From CBDFLS01 sp965249185 (GTDB lineage Bacteria; Chloroflexota; Dehalococcoidia; Lucifugimonadales; Australimonadaceae), in contig CBDFLS010000001.1 of NCBI GenBank assembly GCA_965249185.1, forward strand, positions 310,001 through 374,000: a DNA stretch of 64,000 bases, given 5' to 3'. The position numbers were made by a program, and so were the translations under genes. The notes beneath the pieces were generated by a model. The model did not search any database. It was not told where the DNA came from and saw nothing but the letters and a program-made list of their open reading frames with translations. This document shows positions 26,056-34,175 of this stretch, in pieces; within the stretch, counting starts at the first letter, position 1, and each line of letters opens with the position of its first letter.

Positions 26056-27099
26056 TTAGAAGGTGACCTCGTGCTCCACGAAATAGCGCACCCTGGTCTT
26101 CTTGTACTCGCGGGTGCTGTAGAGGGCCTGGTACTCCGCGATCCCCGTGGCCTGGGATATGTCACGGGCCACGCCCTCGCACTCGGTCTTGGTGGATGCG
26201 TGGATCATCGTGAAGTGGGTGTACGGCCAGTCGTGGAACGTGGGACGCTGATAGCAGTGGGTGACCCAGGGGCTCTGTGCCATGATCACACCCACCTCGG
26301 CGGCCCGCTCCTCCGGCACCTTCCACACCACCATGGCGTTGGACTTGAAACCCGCCCGCCGGTGGTGGAGCACCCCGCTGTAGCGGCGCATGATGCCCCG
26401 GGCCTTGAAGCTGTCAGCGTGGGCGAACAGCTCAGGCGTCGTGATCCCGAGCCGCTGGGCCATGCCGTCGAAGGGCCGCGACTCCAGGGGCAGGTCCTCC
26501 TGAAGCTCCCGGACCACGTCCACCTCGAAGGGCGTGACCGGCGCCGCCTTGTTCCAGTCCTCCCCGATGCCGTTGGCCCCGCCGTCCTTGCCGTAGCCGT
26601 CGGGTGAGTAGAAGTCGTAGGCGGCGCCCTTCTGCGCCACCATGTCGAAGTTCACGCCGATCTTGAAGAAGCGAATGGTGGGCATGATCCGAAAGGCCTC
26701 GGCACCCGTGGCCGCCGCCATCCGCTCGATGGTTCCCTGAAGGTCTCCCTCGGGTGGAATCGCCAGGGTGAACCAGAGATTGAAATAGCCGTTGCGCGCG
26801 TAGTTGTGGCTGACGCCGGGATGCGCGTTGATCTTGTGCGCGCCCGCGTCCAGCATCCCGGCGCCATAGCGGAAGGCCACCAGCGTGCTCCGATAGCCCA
26901 GCCGGCGGGTGTCGAAAATGGCGTTGATCTCACGGATGATATTGCGGCGCTTCAGCTCAGCGATACGTCGCAGCACGTCGTCCTCGTGTACACCCAGCTC
27001 CTCAGCGATTTTACGGTAGGGCTCCTCCACCAGCGGGAAGCGGGACTGGACGAGGTTCAGGAGCTGCTTGTCGATCAATACCAATGCAGTGGTGGCCAC
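26056..27099 (-). CDS. Fused siroheme decarboxylase (AhbA-AhbB / NirDL-like)
   Basis: 347 residues, GTG start, made of two homologous Lrp/AsnC-like halves. The first half (~1-165) has a winged-helix (LLNLVQSRFPLVEEPYRKIAEELG) and NYARNGYFNLWFTL. The second half (~190-347) has VVRELQEDLPLESRPFDGMAQRLG and HDWPYTHFTMIHA. In AhbAB and NirDLGH this fold no longer binds DNA but decarboxylates the C12/C18 acetates of siroheme, the entry to the alternative heme pathway and to heme d1. The flanking siroheme genes support this. AhbC/AhbD or d1 genes are not in the window, so the end product is open. Confidence 0.9.
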   Translation of the reverse strand: MATTALVLIDKQLLNLVQSRFPLVEEPYRKIAEELGVHEDDVLRRIAELKRRNIIREINAIFDTRRLGYRSTLVAFRYGAGMLDAGAHKINAHPGVSHNYARNGYFNLWFTLAIPPEGDLQGTIERMAAATGAEAFRIMPTIRFFKIGVNFDMVAQKGAAYDFYSPDGYGKDGGANGIGEDWNKAAPVTPFEVDVVRELQEDLPLESRPFDGMAQRLGITTPELFAHADSFKARGIMRRYSGVLHHRRAGFKSNAMVVWKVPEERAAEVGVIMAQSPWVTHCYQRPTFHDWPYTHFTMIHASTKTECEGVARDISQATGIAEYQALYSTREYKKTRVRYFVEHEVTF

Positions 27100-27130
27100 G
27101 CTGCCTCCGTTGAATGATGGCGGTGATAGC

Positions 27131-27808
27131 TCATCGACCCGCGCCCTGAGCCGTGGCGGCCTTGGGCTGGGTGCGCTGATAGCCGCGGGTGAGGCTCAGC
27201 AGCGCCTCGTCGGTGAGGCGGTTAAGCTGGTGCCAGCAGCGGCCCAGGTCATGGATGGAGATGCCGCTGCGGATCAACGCCTCCTTGATGGCGTCGAGGA
27301 CCGCGTTGCGGAAGAAGGTGAAGGCCTGGATGGCGTCCGGCAGCGGCACGCCTCTGGAGGCGGCCTCCAGCGCATGCTCCTGGCCCAGGACCCTGGCCGC
27401 CGCCAGCGCCTCTCCCTGCCGGCGCCGCGAAAGCGAGTCCACGCACAAGGAGAGGAGCCGCCGGCCCAGGTCGCGCATTCGCTCGCGGCCCGACTCATCA
27501 AAGCCGGCGTGCCAGCCGGGAGTGTTCAGGCGCGTGCCGCCGAGACGGCGCCGGATCTGGCGCAGCACCGAGGCGTCGATGTCCAGGGGAGGCCCCAGCG
27601 CGTCCCCCAAATGCCGGCTGCCATTCTCGGTCATGGCGTCGATATCCTGCCGCGAGAAGCGGCGGTGTCCGCCGGGCGTCCGGAAGGAGCGCAGCACGCC
27701 GTTGTCCGCCCAGTGGCGGAGCGTGGCCTCATTGATCTCCAGCAGCGCGCACGCCGCGCCCAGAGAGAGCCAGGGCCGTTCCCTCAAGTCCTTCGTGGCC
27801 GTCTGCAT
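27131..27808 (-). CDS. MerR-type HTH regulator heading the tetrapyrrole operon
   Basis: 225 residues. The N-terminal ~13-60 is a MerR-like HTH (LSLGAACALLEINEATLRHWADNGVL ... TPGGHRRFSRQDIDAM). The remainder (~80-215) is a helical domain without a recognised ligand motif; it has one Cys (LLSLCVDSLS) and several His that could sense heme or redox, which is speculation. It lies 31 bases upstream of the siroheme decarboxylase gene and probably controls the operon. Its own upstream region has a direct repeat TAGAAA spaced by 10 bases (near 27816-27832), a possible operator. Confidence 0.85.
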   Translation of the reverse strand: MQTATKDLRERPWLSLGAACALLEINEATLRHWADNGVLRSFRTPGGHRRFSRQDIDAMTENGSRHLGDALGPPLDIDASVLRQIRRRLGGTRLNTPGWHAGFDESGRERMRDLGRRLLSLCVDSLSRRRQGEALAAARVLGQEHALEAASRGVPLPDAIQAFTFFRNAVLDAIKEALIRSGISIHDLGRCWHQLNRLTDEALLSLTRGYQRTQPKAATAQGAGR

Positions 27809-28038
27809 GATATGTAGAAACCTATAGAAATCTGGGGAATCCTGGTAGCGCCAACGCCCTTGAGGTTACTATCCCCCGGAGGGTGCGTCAATAGGCGGGA
27901 GCCCATCCGAGCGCGGTGATTCGCCGTGCAGGGGTACGATGGCTCCGGCTCATCCGTTCCCTCGCGAGGGGAGCGTTGTCCTGAGGCGCGCAAAGGCCTA
28001 CGCTAGACGTGAGCGCCATAGAGTGAGCACGGCCCATA
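27809..28038. other. Divergent intergenic region with a short direct repeat
   Basis: 230 bases between the MerR-headed operon (minus) and pcm (plus). It contains TAGAAACC-TATAGAAA just before the MerR start, a 10-base-spaced repeat suited to an operator. No convincing sigma70 promoter could be paired by eye. Confidence 0.4.
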
Positions 28039-28728
28039 GTGAGCAGCATGGACTACGCAAAGGCCAGGACACGGCTGATGGCCGAGCTGCGCAAGGAGGT
28101 GGACGACCAGGGCGTCCTGGAGGCGGTCAGCCGCGTCCCGAGAGAGGACTTCGTGCCTCGGGAGTACGCCTCCGCCTCCTACGAGAACGCGCCGCTGCCC
28201 ATCGGCGAGGGGCAGCCCATCTCGCAGCCGCTGATGGTGGCGCTCATGCTCCAGGGGCTGGCGCTCAAGCCCACGGACCGGGTGCTGGAGGTGGGCACCG
28301 GCAGCGGCTACCAGGTGGCACTGCTCTCCCGGCTGGCCAAAGAGGTGGTGACGGTGGAGCGCCTGCCCACCCTGGAGCGTCGTGCGAGAGCGCTGCTGCG
28401 CGGTCTCGGCTACGAGAACGTCACCGTCCTGCCGGCGGGGCCGGACCTCGGCTGCCCCGACCGGGGCCCCTACGACGCCATCGTCGTGGCTGCCGCGGCC
28501 CCCTCCGTGCCGCCCGGGCTGGTGGGCCAGCTCACGCTCGGAGGCCGGATGATCGTTCCGGTGGGCACGCGGACGGAGCAGCCCCTGGTGCGCGTGGTGC
28601 GGAGGCCGAACGGCACGGAGGCCAGCTCTTTGGGGCCCTGCCGGTTCGTGCCGCTGATCGGACCCGGCGCCTGGCCCCAGCGGACGCACGGCACCAACGG
28701 CGGCCCGCCCACGGACAGCGTCCAGTAG
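28039..28728 (+). CDS. pcm: Protein-L-isoaspartate O-methyltransferase family protein
   Basis: 229 residues from GTG, or 226 from the ATG at 28048; neither has a strong ribosome-binding site. The family order is intact: VPREDFVPREYASASYENAPLPIG, then QPISQPLMVALM, then the SAM motif VLEVGTGSGYQVALL (~80-95) and the acidic loop VVTVERLPTL. These enzymes methylate isoaspartyl residues to start repair of aged proteins. The C-terminal ~25 residues after PLIGPGAWPQ look extra. It precedes gatB by 47 bases. Confidence 0.9.
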   Translation: MSSMDYAKARTRLMAELRKEVDDQGVLEAVSRVPREDFVPREYASASYENAPLPIGEGQPISQPLMVALMLQGLALKPTDRVLEVGTGSGYQVALLSRLAKEVVTVERLPTLERRARALLRGLGYENVTVLPAGPDLGCPDRGPYDAIVVAAAAPSVPPGLVGQLTLGGRMIVPVGTRTEQPLVRVVRRPNGTEASSLGPCRFVPLIGPGAWPQRTHGTNGGPPTDSVQ

Positions 28729-28760
28729 CGGCGGCGGCGAGGCCGGAGCGGCATACCTGG

Positions 28761-28766
28761 TATACT
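28761..28766 (+). promoter_or_regulatory. -10 element giving a (nearly) leaderless gatB transcript
   Basis: TATACT whose expected start site (about 28773) is about 3 bases from the gatB ATG at 28776. There is no recognisable -35 box and no ribosome-binding site. Confidence 0.45.
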
Positions 28767-28775
28767 GACTATCCC

Positions 28776-30266
28776 ATGACTGAGTACGAGCCCGTCATCG
28801 GCCTTGAGGTCCACGCACAGCTCCGCACCCGCAGCAAGATGTTCTGCGCCTGCCCCACCGACTACCAGCAGGCGCCGCCCAACAGCCGCGTCTGCCCTGT
28901 GTGCCTGGGGCTTCCGGGCACCCTTCCCGTCATCAACCAGCAGGCGGTGGAGGGCGTGATCAAGACCGGCCTGGCCCTCCACTCCGAGATCGCGGAGCAT
29001 ACCAAGTTCGACCGGAAGAACTATCCCTACCCCGACCTGATGAAGGGCTACCAGATCTCCCAGTTCGACCTCCCCATCTGCCGAGGGGGATACATGGAGA
29101 TCGAGGTGGACGGCGTCCAAAAGCGCATCGGCATCACCCGCGTGCACTTGGAGGAGGACGTGGCGAAGCTCGCGCACCGGGCGGACCCGGCCACCGGCGA
29201 GCAGTACAGCCTGGTGGACGTCAACCGCTCCGGCATCCCGCTGATGGAGCTGGTGGGCGAGCCGGACCTGCGCTCGCCCGAGGAGGCGCGGCAATACCTG
29301 GTGAAGCTGCGCGCCATCCTCCAGTACCTCGGCGTCAGCACCGGCAACATGGAGGAGGGCTCCTTTCGCTGCGACGCCAACGTCAGCATCCGTCCGCGAG
29401 GCTCCGATGAGTTCATGACCCGTGCCGAAGTCAAGAACATGAACAGCTTCCGGGCCGTGTACCGGGCGCTCCAGTTCGAGGTGCAGCGCCAGACGGCCAG
29501 GGTCGAGGCGGGCCACACGGTGGAGCAGGAGACCCGAGGCTGGGTGGAGGAGCGGGGCGAGACGGTCTCCCTGCGAAGCAAGGAGTACGCCCACGACTAC
29601 CGCTACTTTCCCGAGCCCGACCTGCCCCCTCTGAGCGTCGACCGCGCCTGGGTGGAGCAGGTCGCCGAGGGGCTGCCGGAGCTGCCCGACGCCAAGAAGG
29701 CGCGTTTCATCGACCAGTACAGCCTCTCGGAGTACGACGCCTCCCTCCTGACCATCTCGCCAGGCATGGCCCAGTTCTATGAGGATTCGCTCAAGGAGTG
29801 GGAGGCGGCCCACGGCCCCTCCGCCGCCAACGGCTCCATTCCCAAGTCCACGGCCAACTGGACCATCACCGAGCTGGGGAGGCTCCTCAACGCCGCCGGC
29901 GCCGATATCGAGGACTCCCCGCTGCGGCCCGCGCACCTGGCGGAGCTTCTGGACCTGCTGGAGCGGGGGACCATCGGGACCGCCCAGGCGAAGGTCGCCT
30001 TCGAGGAGATGTTCAACACGGGCAAGACGGCCCGGACCGTGGTGGAGGAGTTGGGGCTTGCCCAGATCACCGATACCTCGGCCATCGATTCGGCGGCGGC
30101 GCAAGCCATCCGGGAGAACCCGCAGGCGGTCGATGACTACCTGAAGGGGAAGGAGACGGCCGTGAAGTTCCTGGTGGGACAGGTGATGCGCGCCACGCGT
30201 GGGAAGGCCAACCCCTCGCTGGTGGCGGAGGTGCTGCAGGAGCGCCTCCAGGCCCTCAAGCGGTGA
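28776..30266 (+). CDS. gatB: Aspartyl/glutamyl-tRNA(Asn/Gln) amidotransferase subunit B
   Basis: 496 residues, full length. It activates Glu-tRNA(Gln) or Asp-tRNA(Asn) for amidation in the GatCAB complex. It opens with YEPVIGLEVHAQLRTRSKMFC and has the zinc Cys pair (CAC and CPVCLGLPG), the GNMEEGSFRCDANVS motif, and the C-terminal YqeY-like tRNA-binding tail. gatA and gatC are not adjacent. A -10 hexamer TATACT (28761-28766) lies only 9 bases before the ATG and no Shine-Dalgarno sequence is seen, so translation may be leaderless. Confidence 0.97.
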   Translation: MTEYEPVIGLEVHAQLRTRSKMFCACPTDYQQAPPNSRVCPVCLGLPGTLPVINQQAVEGVIKTGLALHSEIAEHTKFDRKNYPYPDLMKGYQISQFDLPICRGGYMEIEVDGVQKRIGITRVHLEEDVAKLAHRADPATGEQYSLVDVNRSGIPLMELVGEPDLRSPEEARQYLVKLRAILQYLGVSTGNMEEGSFRCDANVSIRPRGSDEFMTRAEVKNMNSFRAVYRALQFEVQRQTARVEAGHTVEQETRGWVEERGETVSLRSKEYAHDYRYFPEPDLPPLSVDRAWVEQVAEGLPELPDAKKARFIDQYSLSEYDASLLTISPGMAQFYEDSLKEWEAAHGPSAANGSIPKSTANWTITELGRLLNAAGADIEDSPLRPAHLAELLDLLERGTIGTAQAKVAFEEMFNTGKTARTVVEELGLAQITDTSAIDSAAAQAIRENPQAVDDYLKGKETAVKFLVGQVMRATRGKANPSLVAEVLQERLQALKR

Positions 30267-30481
30267 GCATCGGGCCGAGACGCCGGCGGGACGCGACGCC
30301 CGCTCGCTCGCTTTGGCTCGTTCCGCCAGAAGCAGCTTGTCCTCCTCGGAGGCCAAGGCAAGTGCTCACCGATTGTGCGCCCAGCACTGGAGGGTTTACC
30401 CCCACTTAGGCTAAACTGCGTGTGGCCGGGCAAGCGGGATCGCCCCAGCCGGCCGCCCTCGCGGGTCGAAAGGGACTCAGC

Positions 30482-30709
30482 ATGGAAACCTTCGTCAGCT
30501 ACGCCGTCATCTTCGTCGTCCTTCTGCTCATCTCCACCATCCTGCTCCAGGTGCGGGGTGCGGGCGGAGGCCTCTTTGGCGGCGGGGGCACCACGTACCG
30601 CACCCGGCGGGGCGTCGAGAGGACCCTCTTTCGATTTACCATCGTCCTGGCCGTCATCTTCGCCTTGTTAGCCGTCCTCAACGTCTGGCGCCCCAGCTTT
30701 CTCTTCTGA
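30482..30709 (+). CDS. secG: Preprotein translocase subunit SecG
   Basis: 75 residues, the usual SecG size. Two membrane spans (~5-22 and ~51-70) flank a Gly-rich loop GAGGGLFGGGG, the hallmark of SecG. It supports SecYEG translocation. The start METFVSYAV is preceded by AAAGGGA. It is followed after 3 bases by the SAM hydrolase gene. Confidence 0.92.
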   Translation: METFVSYAVIFVVLLLISTILLQVRGAGGGLFGGGGTTYRTRRGVERTLFRFTIVLAVIFALLAVLNVWRPSFLF

Positions 30710-30712
30710 TCC

Positions 30713-31549
30713 ATGGCCAGGCCGGTCATTACCCTGACCACCGACTTTGGCACGGCGGACCCCTTCGTCGGGACCATGAAGGGGATCATCCTGGGCATCA
30801 ACCCCGAGGCCTCGGTGGTGGACATCACCCATGAGGTCCCACCCCAGGACATCCACGCCGGCGCCTTCCTCTTCGACGCCGCCCACCAGTACTTTCCGCC
30901 GGGCGCCATCCACGTGCTGGTCGTGGACCCGGGCGTGGGCACGGGACGGCGCCCCCTGCTGGTGGTCAGCCCCACGGCACGCTTCGTCGGGCCCGACAAC
31001 GGCCTCCTCTCCTATCTGTACGCCGAGGCGGGCGCGCCCATACCACCGGGAGAGTCCTTCGAAGACGGCGAGTCGCCGCTGCCCGACGGCTGGCGGGCCT
31101 ACCACCTGACGAACCATCAGTACTGGCACCACCCGCTGAGCAGCACCTTCCACGGCCGCGATATCTTCGCCCCGGTGGCGGCCTATCTGAGCACCGGCGT
31201 CCCGCCCGAGGCCATGGGCGCGGCGGTGGACACGGTGACCGCCTTCGTGGTGCCCCGGCCCGTGGAGCGCGATGGCAAGCTGGTGGGGTGCGTGCTCCAG
31301 GTGGACCGGTTCGGCAACCTGGTCACCAGCATCCAGGCCAGCCTCCTCTTCAGCGCCGACGCCGACATTGTCATCGACGTTGGCGGGCATGAAGTGCAAG
31401 GGCTGGCCGGCTCCTACCAGGAGGGCACACCGCTCCTGGCCATCATCGGCAGCCACGGCTACCTGGAGATCTGCGCCGCCAACAGCAACGCCTCCCAGAT
31501 GCTGGGCCTGGGCGTCGGCGACGAGGTCCGCGTCGGCCTGACGGCGTAG
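30713..31549 (+). CDS. S-adenosyl-L-methionine hydrolase (DUF62 family)
   Basis: 278 residues. The DUF62 family hydrolyses SAM to adenosine and methionine; relatives are the fluorinase and chlorinase. Family features: TLTTDFGTADPFVGTMKG at the N-terminus, DITHEVPPQDI, VVDPGVGTGRR, the FVGPDNGLLS strand, and the C-terminal VDRFGNLVTSI and GSHGYLEICAANSNAS. The halide-binding loop of halogenases is not apparent. It overlaps no other gene and is coupled to secG. It meets the next gene tail to tail. Confidence 0.92.
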   Translation: MARPVITLTTDFGTADPFVGTMKGIILGINPEASVVDITHEVPPQDIHAGAFLFDAAHQYFPPGAIHVLVVDPGVGTGRRPLLVVSPTARFVGPDNGLLSYLYAEAGAPIPPGESFEDGESPLPDGWRAYHLTNHQYWHHPLSSTFHGRDIFAPVAAYLSTGVPPEAMGAAVDTVTAFVVPRPVERDGKLVGCVLQVDRFGNLVTSIQASLLFSADADIVIDVGGHEVQGLAGSYQEGTPLLAIIGSHGYLEICAANSNASQMLGLGVGDEVRVGLTA

Positions 31550-31561
31550 GCGTCCGGCCGC

Positions 31562-32131
31562 TCACCCCACGCTCAGTCCTGGAAACACCCATTCGGCAAG
31601 TCCGGGCTCCACTTCAGCACACTCCTGAAGGAGTCGATCACGCTGGAGATAGAATGGACCGCCGGCGGGCCGGCCCTCTCCCGGTGCGACGGCCACGCAC
31701 AGCGAGCTATCGCCCTCCGCGAGACGGAGCGTGCGGTCAACCATGTAGCCGAACCGCTGGAGGGTCGAATCCGAGCAGCGCCGCACGTAAAGAGGCGCCC
31801 CGCTCGCAGCGGCACCGGCTTCCATACAGCGCCGGTACTCCTCCATGTGGAGCTGTCCATCCGACAGCTGACCGTAGCTGAACAGCTCATCCTCGAACTG
31901 CGTACGTTTGCACGTGTGTACCTGGAGCGCATCATTCAGCATGACATTGAAGCCGAACCCACGCACGTCGATACAGTAATACCCGGGCTCGTCCAAAGGG
32001 TTGATGAGCTGGATGAGGCTGACCGGCGGAACGGATGCGGGGTCCACCTCGGCGATTCCGTCCGTGGCATCCGAGCATGCCGCAAGCACTCCAGCCGAAG
32101 CCACAAGGCAGACAACGATCAGACTCTTCAT
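31562..32131 (-). CDS. Lipoprotein with ricin-type beta-trefoil-like domain
   Basis: 189 residues. Lipobox VLAAC (Cys19). The mature part has the repeating pattern of ricin-B lectins: CIDVRGFGFNVMLNDALQVHTC, then a DGQLHMEEYRRCMEAG segment with PLYVRRC, then DRTLRLAEGDSSLCVAVA with FYLQRD. The QxW anchors are degenerate, so sugar binding is uncertain. The protein would face outward from the membrane. A 17-base tandem duplication lies just upstream (32144-32180). Confidence 0.7.
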   Translation of the reverse strand: MKSLIVVCLVASAGVLAACSDATDGIAEVDPASVPPVSLIQLINPLDEPGYYCIDVRGFGFNVMLNDALQVHTCKRTQFEDELFSYGQLSDGQLHMEEYRRCMEAGAAASGAPLYVRRCSDSTLQRFGYMVDRTLRLAEGDSSLCVAVAPGEGRPAGGPFYLQRDRLLQECAEVEPGLAEWVFPGLSVG

Positions 32132-32143
32132 GACACCTCAGCG

Positions 32144-32180
32144 CGGTCCCGGAGACCGGATAGCCCCGGAGAGCGGATAG
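32144..32180. repeat. 17-bp tandem duplication upstream of the ricin-like lipoprotein
   Basis: CCGGAGACCGGATAGCC is followed by CCGGAGAGCGGATAGCA, two nearly identical direct copies between the lipoprotein start and its probable -10 (TACAAT, complement of 32195-32200). Confidence 0.6.
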
Positions 32181-32357
32181 CAATCAAGACCATTGTACCG
32201 CTGGCGCTAACAACCGCGTGGCGTCATTCCCGCATCATGCGCCGTTGCCCCCGCACCTTTGCAGCCGCCTCCCCGCCGTGAACCGCGCCGCCGGCGTCGG
32301 GTACAATAGCTGCCGTTGCGCACCATACGGAATGACGTGCGCGAAGCGAGGCATCGA

Positions 32358-33881
32358 ATGGTACGCACGGCGGCTTCCCTCAAGCCCTATCTCATCGTCT
32401 TCACGGCCAGCGCCTGCGGCCTCATCATCGAGATCGTGGCCGGCCGTATCCTGGCGCCCAGCATCGGCGTCTCGCTGTTCACCTGGACCAGCATCATCGG
32501 CGTAGTGCTGGCGGGCATCAGCGCCGGCAACTACCTGGGCGGCCTGGTGGCCGACCGCTTCCCCTCGCAAACGACCCTGGGTCTCATCCTGCTGACCGGC
32601 GGCGTCACGAGCCTCGCCATTCTGCCCCTGGTCGGGCCCGCCTCCGACGCCTTCGACACGCTGCCGATCATCGCTCGCATCGTGCTGCTCACGACGGTGC
32701 TCTTCCTGGTGCCGAGCCTGGTGCTGGGAATGGTGACCCCGGTGGTGGTCAAGCTCCGCCTCCAGGACCTGGCCCACACCGGCAACGTGGTGGGTAAGAT
32801 TTACGCCATCTCCACCGCCGGCGCCATTTTCGGAACATTCCTCACCGGCTTCGTGCTCATCCAGTGGTTCGGGACCCGGCCCATCCTCCTGATGGTCTCC
32901 CTGGTGCTGGTCGCCATGGCCCTGGCCTTCGGCGACGTGTGGCGGGCGCGGCTGCCGGGCATCGCCCTGCTGGCCATCTTCGCGGGCGTGGGTAGCTACA
33001 GCTTCGCCAGCGGCTCCCTCGATTCCCAGTGCACGCGCGAGAGCAACTACTTCTGCATTCAGGTGAAGGAGCGTACGCTACAGAGCGGCGAGGTGGTGAA
33101 GACTCTCACCCTGGACAAGCTGCTCCACAGCTACGTCTCGCTGGAGGACCCCACGCTGCTGGTGTACAGCTACGAGAAGGTGTTCGCGGACGTGGCGACC
33201 TACGTGGCGCAGCGAAATCCCAGCCCGCGGGTGCTCTTCATCGGCGGCGGCGGCTACACCATGCCCCGGTTCATCGAGACGCTCTACCCCCAGAGCACGC
33301 TGGAGGTGATCGAGATCGACCCGGCGGTGACCGACGTGGCCTTCGATTATCTGGGGCTACGGCGCGATACGAAGATCGTGAGCTACAACCAGGACGCCCG
33401 GATGAAGGTGCCGGAGCTTCCGAAGGGCCGGTACGACCTGGTCATCGGCGACGCCTTCAACGACGTGTCGGTGCCCTACCACCTGACCACCCTGGAGTTC
33501 AACGAGCAGGTGCGGGGTCTGCTGAACTCCGAAGGCATCTATATGGTGAACGTGGTGGACAAGCTCCAGAGCGGGCGGTTCCTCCGGGCCTTCGTGAATA
33601 CCGCCCAGCGCACCTTCCCCTACGTCTACCTGATGCACGTGGACCCCCGCTGGGATACGGACGTGCGGTGCACCTGCGTGGTGGCGGCCTCGCTGCGGCC
33701 GCTGACCACCGAGGCGCTGCAGCAGGCGAGCGTCGCCGCGAGACGGGGCGACGCCGTGACCCACACCATGCCGCCGGAGACCTTCGCCGCCTGGCTCGGC
33801 TCGCGGGAGAATATCCTGCTGACCGACGACTACGTCCCGGTGGACAACCTCACGACGCCCCTCTTCCTGGAGAGCCGGTAA
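32358..33881 (+). CDS. Membrane-anchored spermidine-synthase-like protein
   Basis: 507 residues from an ATG with GCGAGG about 9 bases upstream; alternative starts exist up to 42 bases earlier. The N-terminal ~220 residues contain about seven spans of MFS-like type (IVFTASACGLIIEIVAGRIL ... GNYLGGLVADRF). The C-terminal half is a Rossmann SAM/dcSAM-binding domain with LFIGGGGYTMPRFIETL, the acidic strand LEVIEIDPAVTDVA and the YDLVIGDAFNDVSVPYHL active loop. Such fused proteins are common but their product is not settled; polyamine synthesis is a guess. TACAAT at 32302-32307 may be its -10. Confidence 0.85.
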   Translation: MVRTAASLKPYLIVFTASACGLIIEIVAGRILAPSIGVSLFTWTSIIGVVLAGISAGNYLGGLVADRFPSQTTLGLILLTGGVTSLAILPLVGPASDAFDTLPIIARIVLLTTVLFLVPSLVLGMVTPVVVKLRLQDLAHTGNVVGKIYAISTAGAIFGTFLTGFVLIQWFGTRPILLMVSLVLVAMALAFGDVWRARLPGIALLAIFAGVGSYSFASGSLDSQCTRESNYFCIQVKERTLQSGEVVKTLTLDKLLHSYVSLEDPTLLVYSYEKVFADVATYVAQRNPSPRVLFIGGGGYTMPRFIETLYPQSTLEVIEIDPAVTDVAFDYLGLRRDTKIVSYNQDARMKVPELPKGRYDLVIGDAFNDVSVPYHLTTLEFNEQVRGLLNSEGIYMVNVVDKLQSGRFLRAFVNTAQRTFPYVYLMHVDPRWDTDVRCTCVVAASLRPLTTEALQQASVAARRGDAVTHTMPPETFAAWLGSRENILLTDDYVPVDNLTTPLFLESR

Positions 33882-33935
33882 GCGGCAGCCAGTCGCGAGA
33901 GCCAGACGCGCCGTGGGAACCCCTTTTGAGGGCCC

Positions 33936-34024
33936 TGTCATGCTGAGTCCGTCCTTCCTGTGAAGGATGGGCGAAGCATCTCTCGACGGCGGACGATAGA
34001 CCCTTCGCTTCTCTCAGGGTGACA
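33936..34024. repeat. MITE-like palindromic element, copy 1
   Basis: 89 bases bounded by TGTCATGCTGAG and CTCAGGGTGACA, which are inverted copies of each other at 10 of 12 positions. A second element with the same ends lies at 50420-50504. No transposase gene is present. Confidence 0.7.
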
Positions 34025-34118
34025 TAGGCGAAGGGGGGACATGAACGGCGAGGCGGGCTGGGGGACTTTGAGTCCCCCAGTCTGCTCGCCCAAATACGAA
34101 GTTTTCTGGAAGGGGTTC

Positions 34119-34151
34119 GGGGAAACCTCTCTTTTCAAAAGAGGTTTCCCC
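34119..34151 (-). terminator. Strong hairpin downstream of the FAD oxidase
   Basis: GGGGAAACCTC(TC)TTTT-C-AAAAGAGGTTTCCCC, 15 pairs with one two-base bulge, 25 bases beyond the oxidase stop. The A/T pairs next to the loop give a U-rich arm in both directions. Confidence 0.55.
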
Positions 34152-34175
34152 GGCGCATCCACTCCCAGACGGCTC

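Larger units (their letters stand above)
33882..34175. other. Intergenic nest of palindromes between convergent genes
   Basis: 294 bases with no gene: a MITE-like element (33936-34024), an imperfect palindrome around a perfect 10-bp stem CTGGGGGACT-TTG-AGTCCCCCAG (34047-34090), and a 15-bp bulged hairpin from GGGGAAACCTC to GAGGTTTCCCC (34119-34151). The last two can terminate transcription from either side. Confidence 0.75.

Noticed and set aside
27939..28775. Upstream in-frame extension of gatB of 279 codons
   Set aside because: It runs through the pcm gene in another frame and is Arg/Gly/Pro-rich. The family N-terminus YEPVIGLEVH begins at 28776.
28470..30356. A 628-codon minus-strand frame opposite gatB
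   Set aside because: Shadow of gatB; no ribosome-binding site and no family resemblance.
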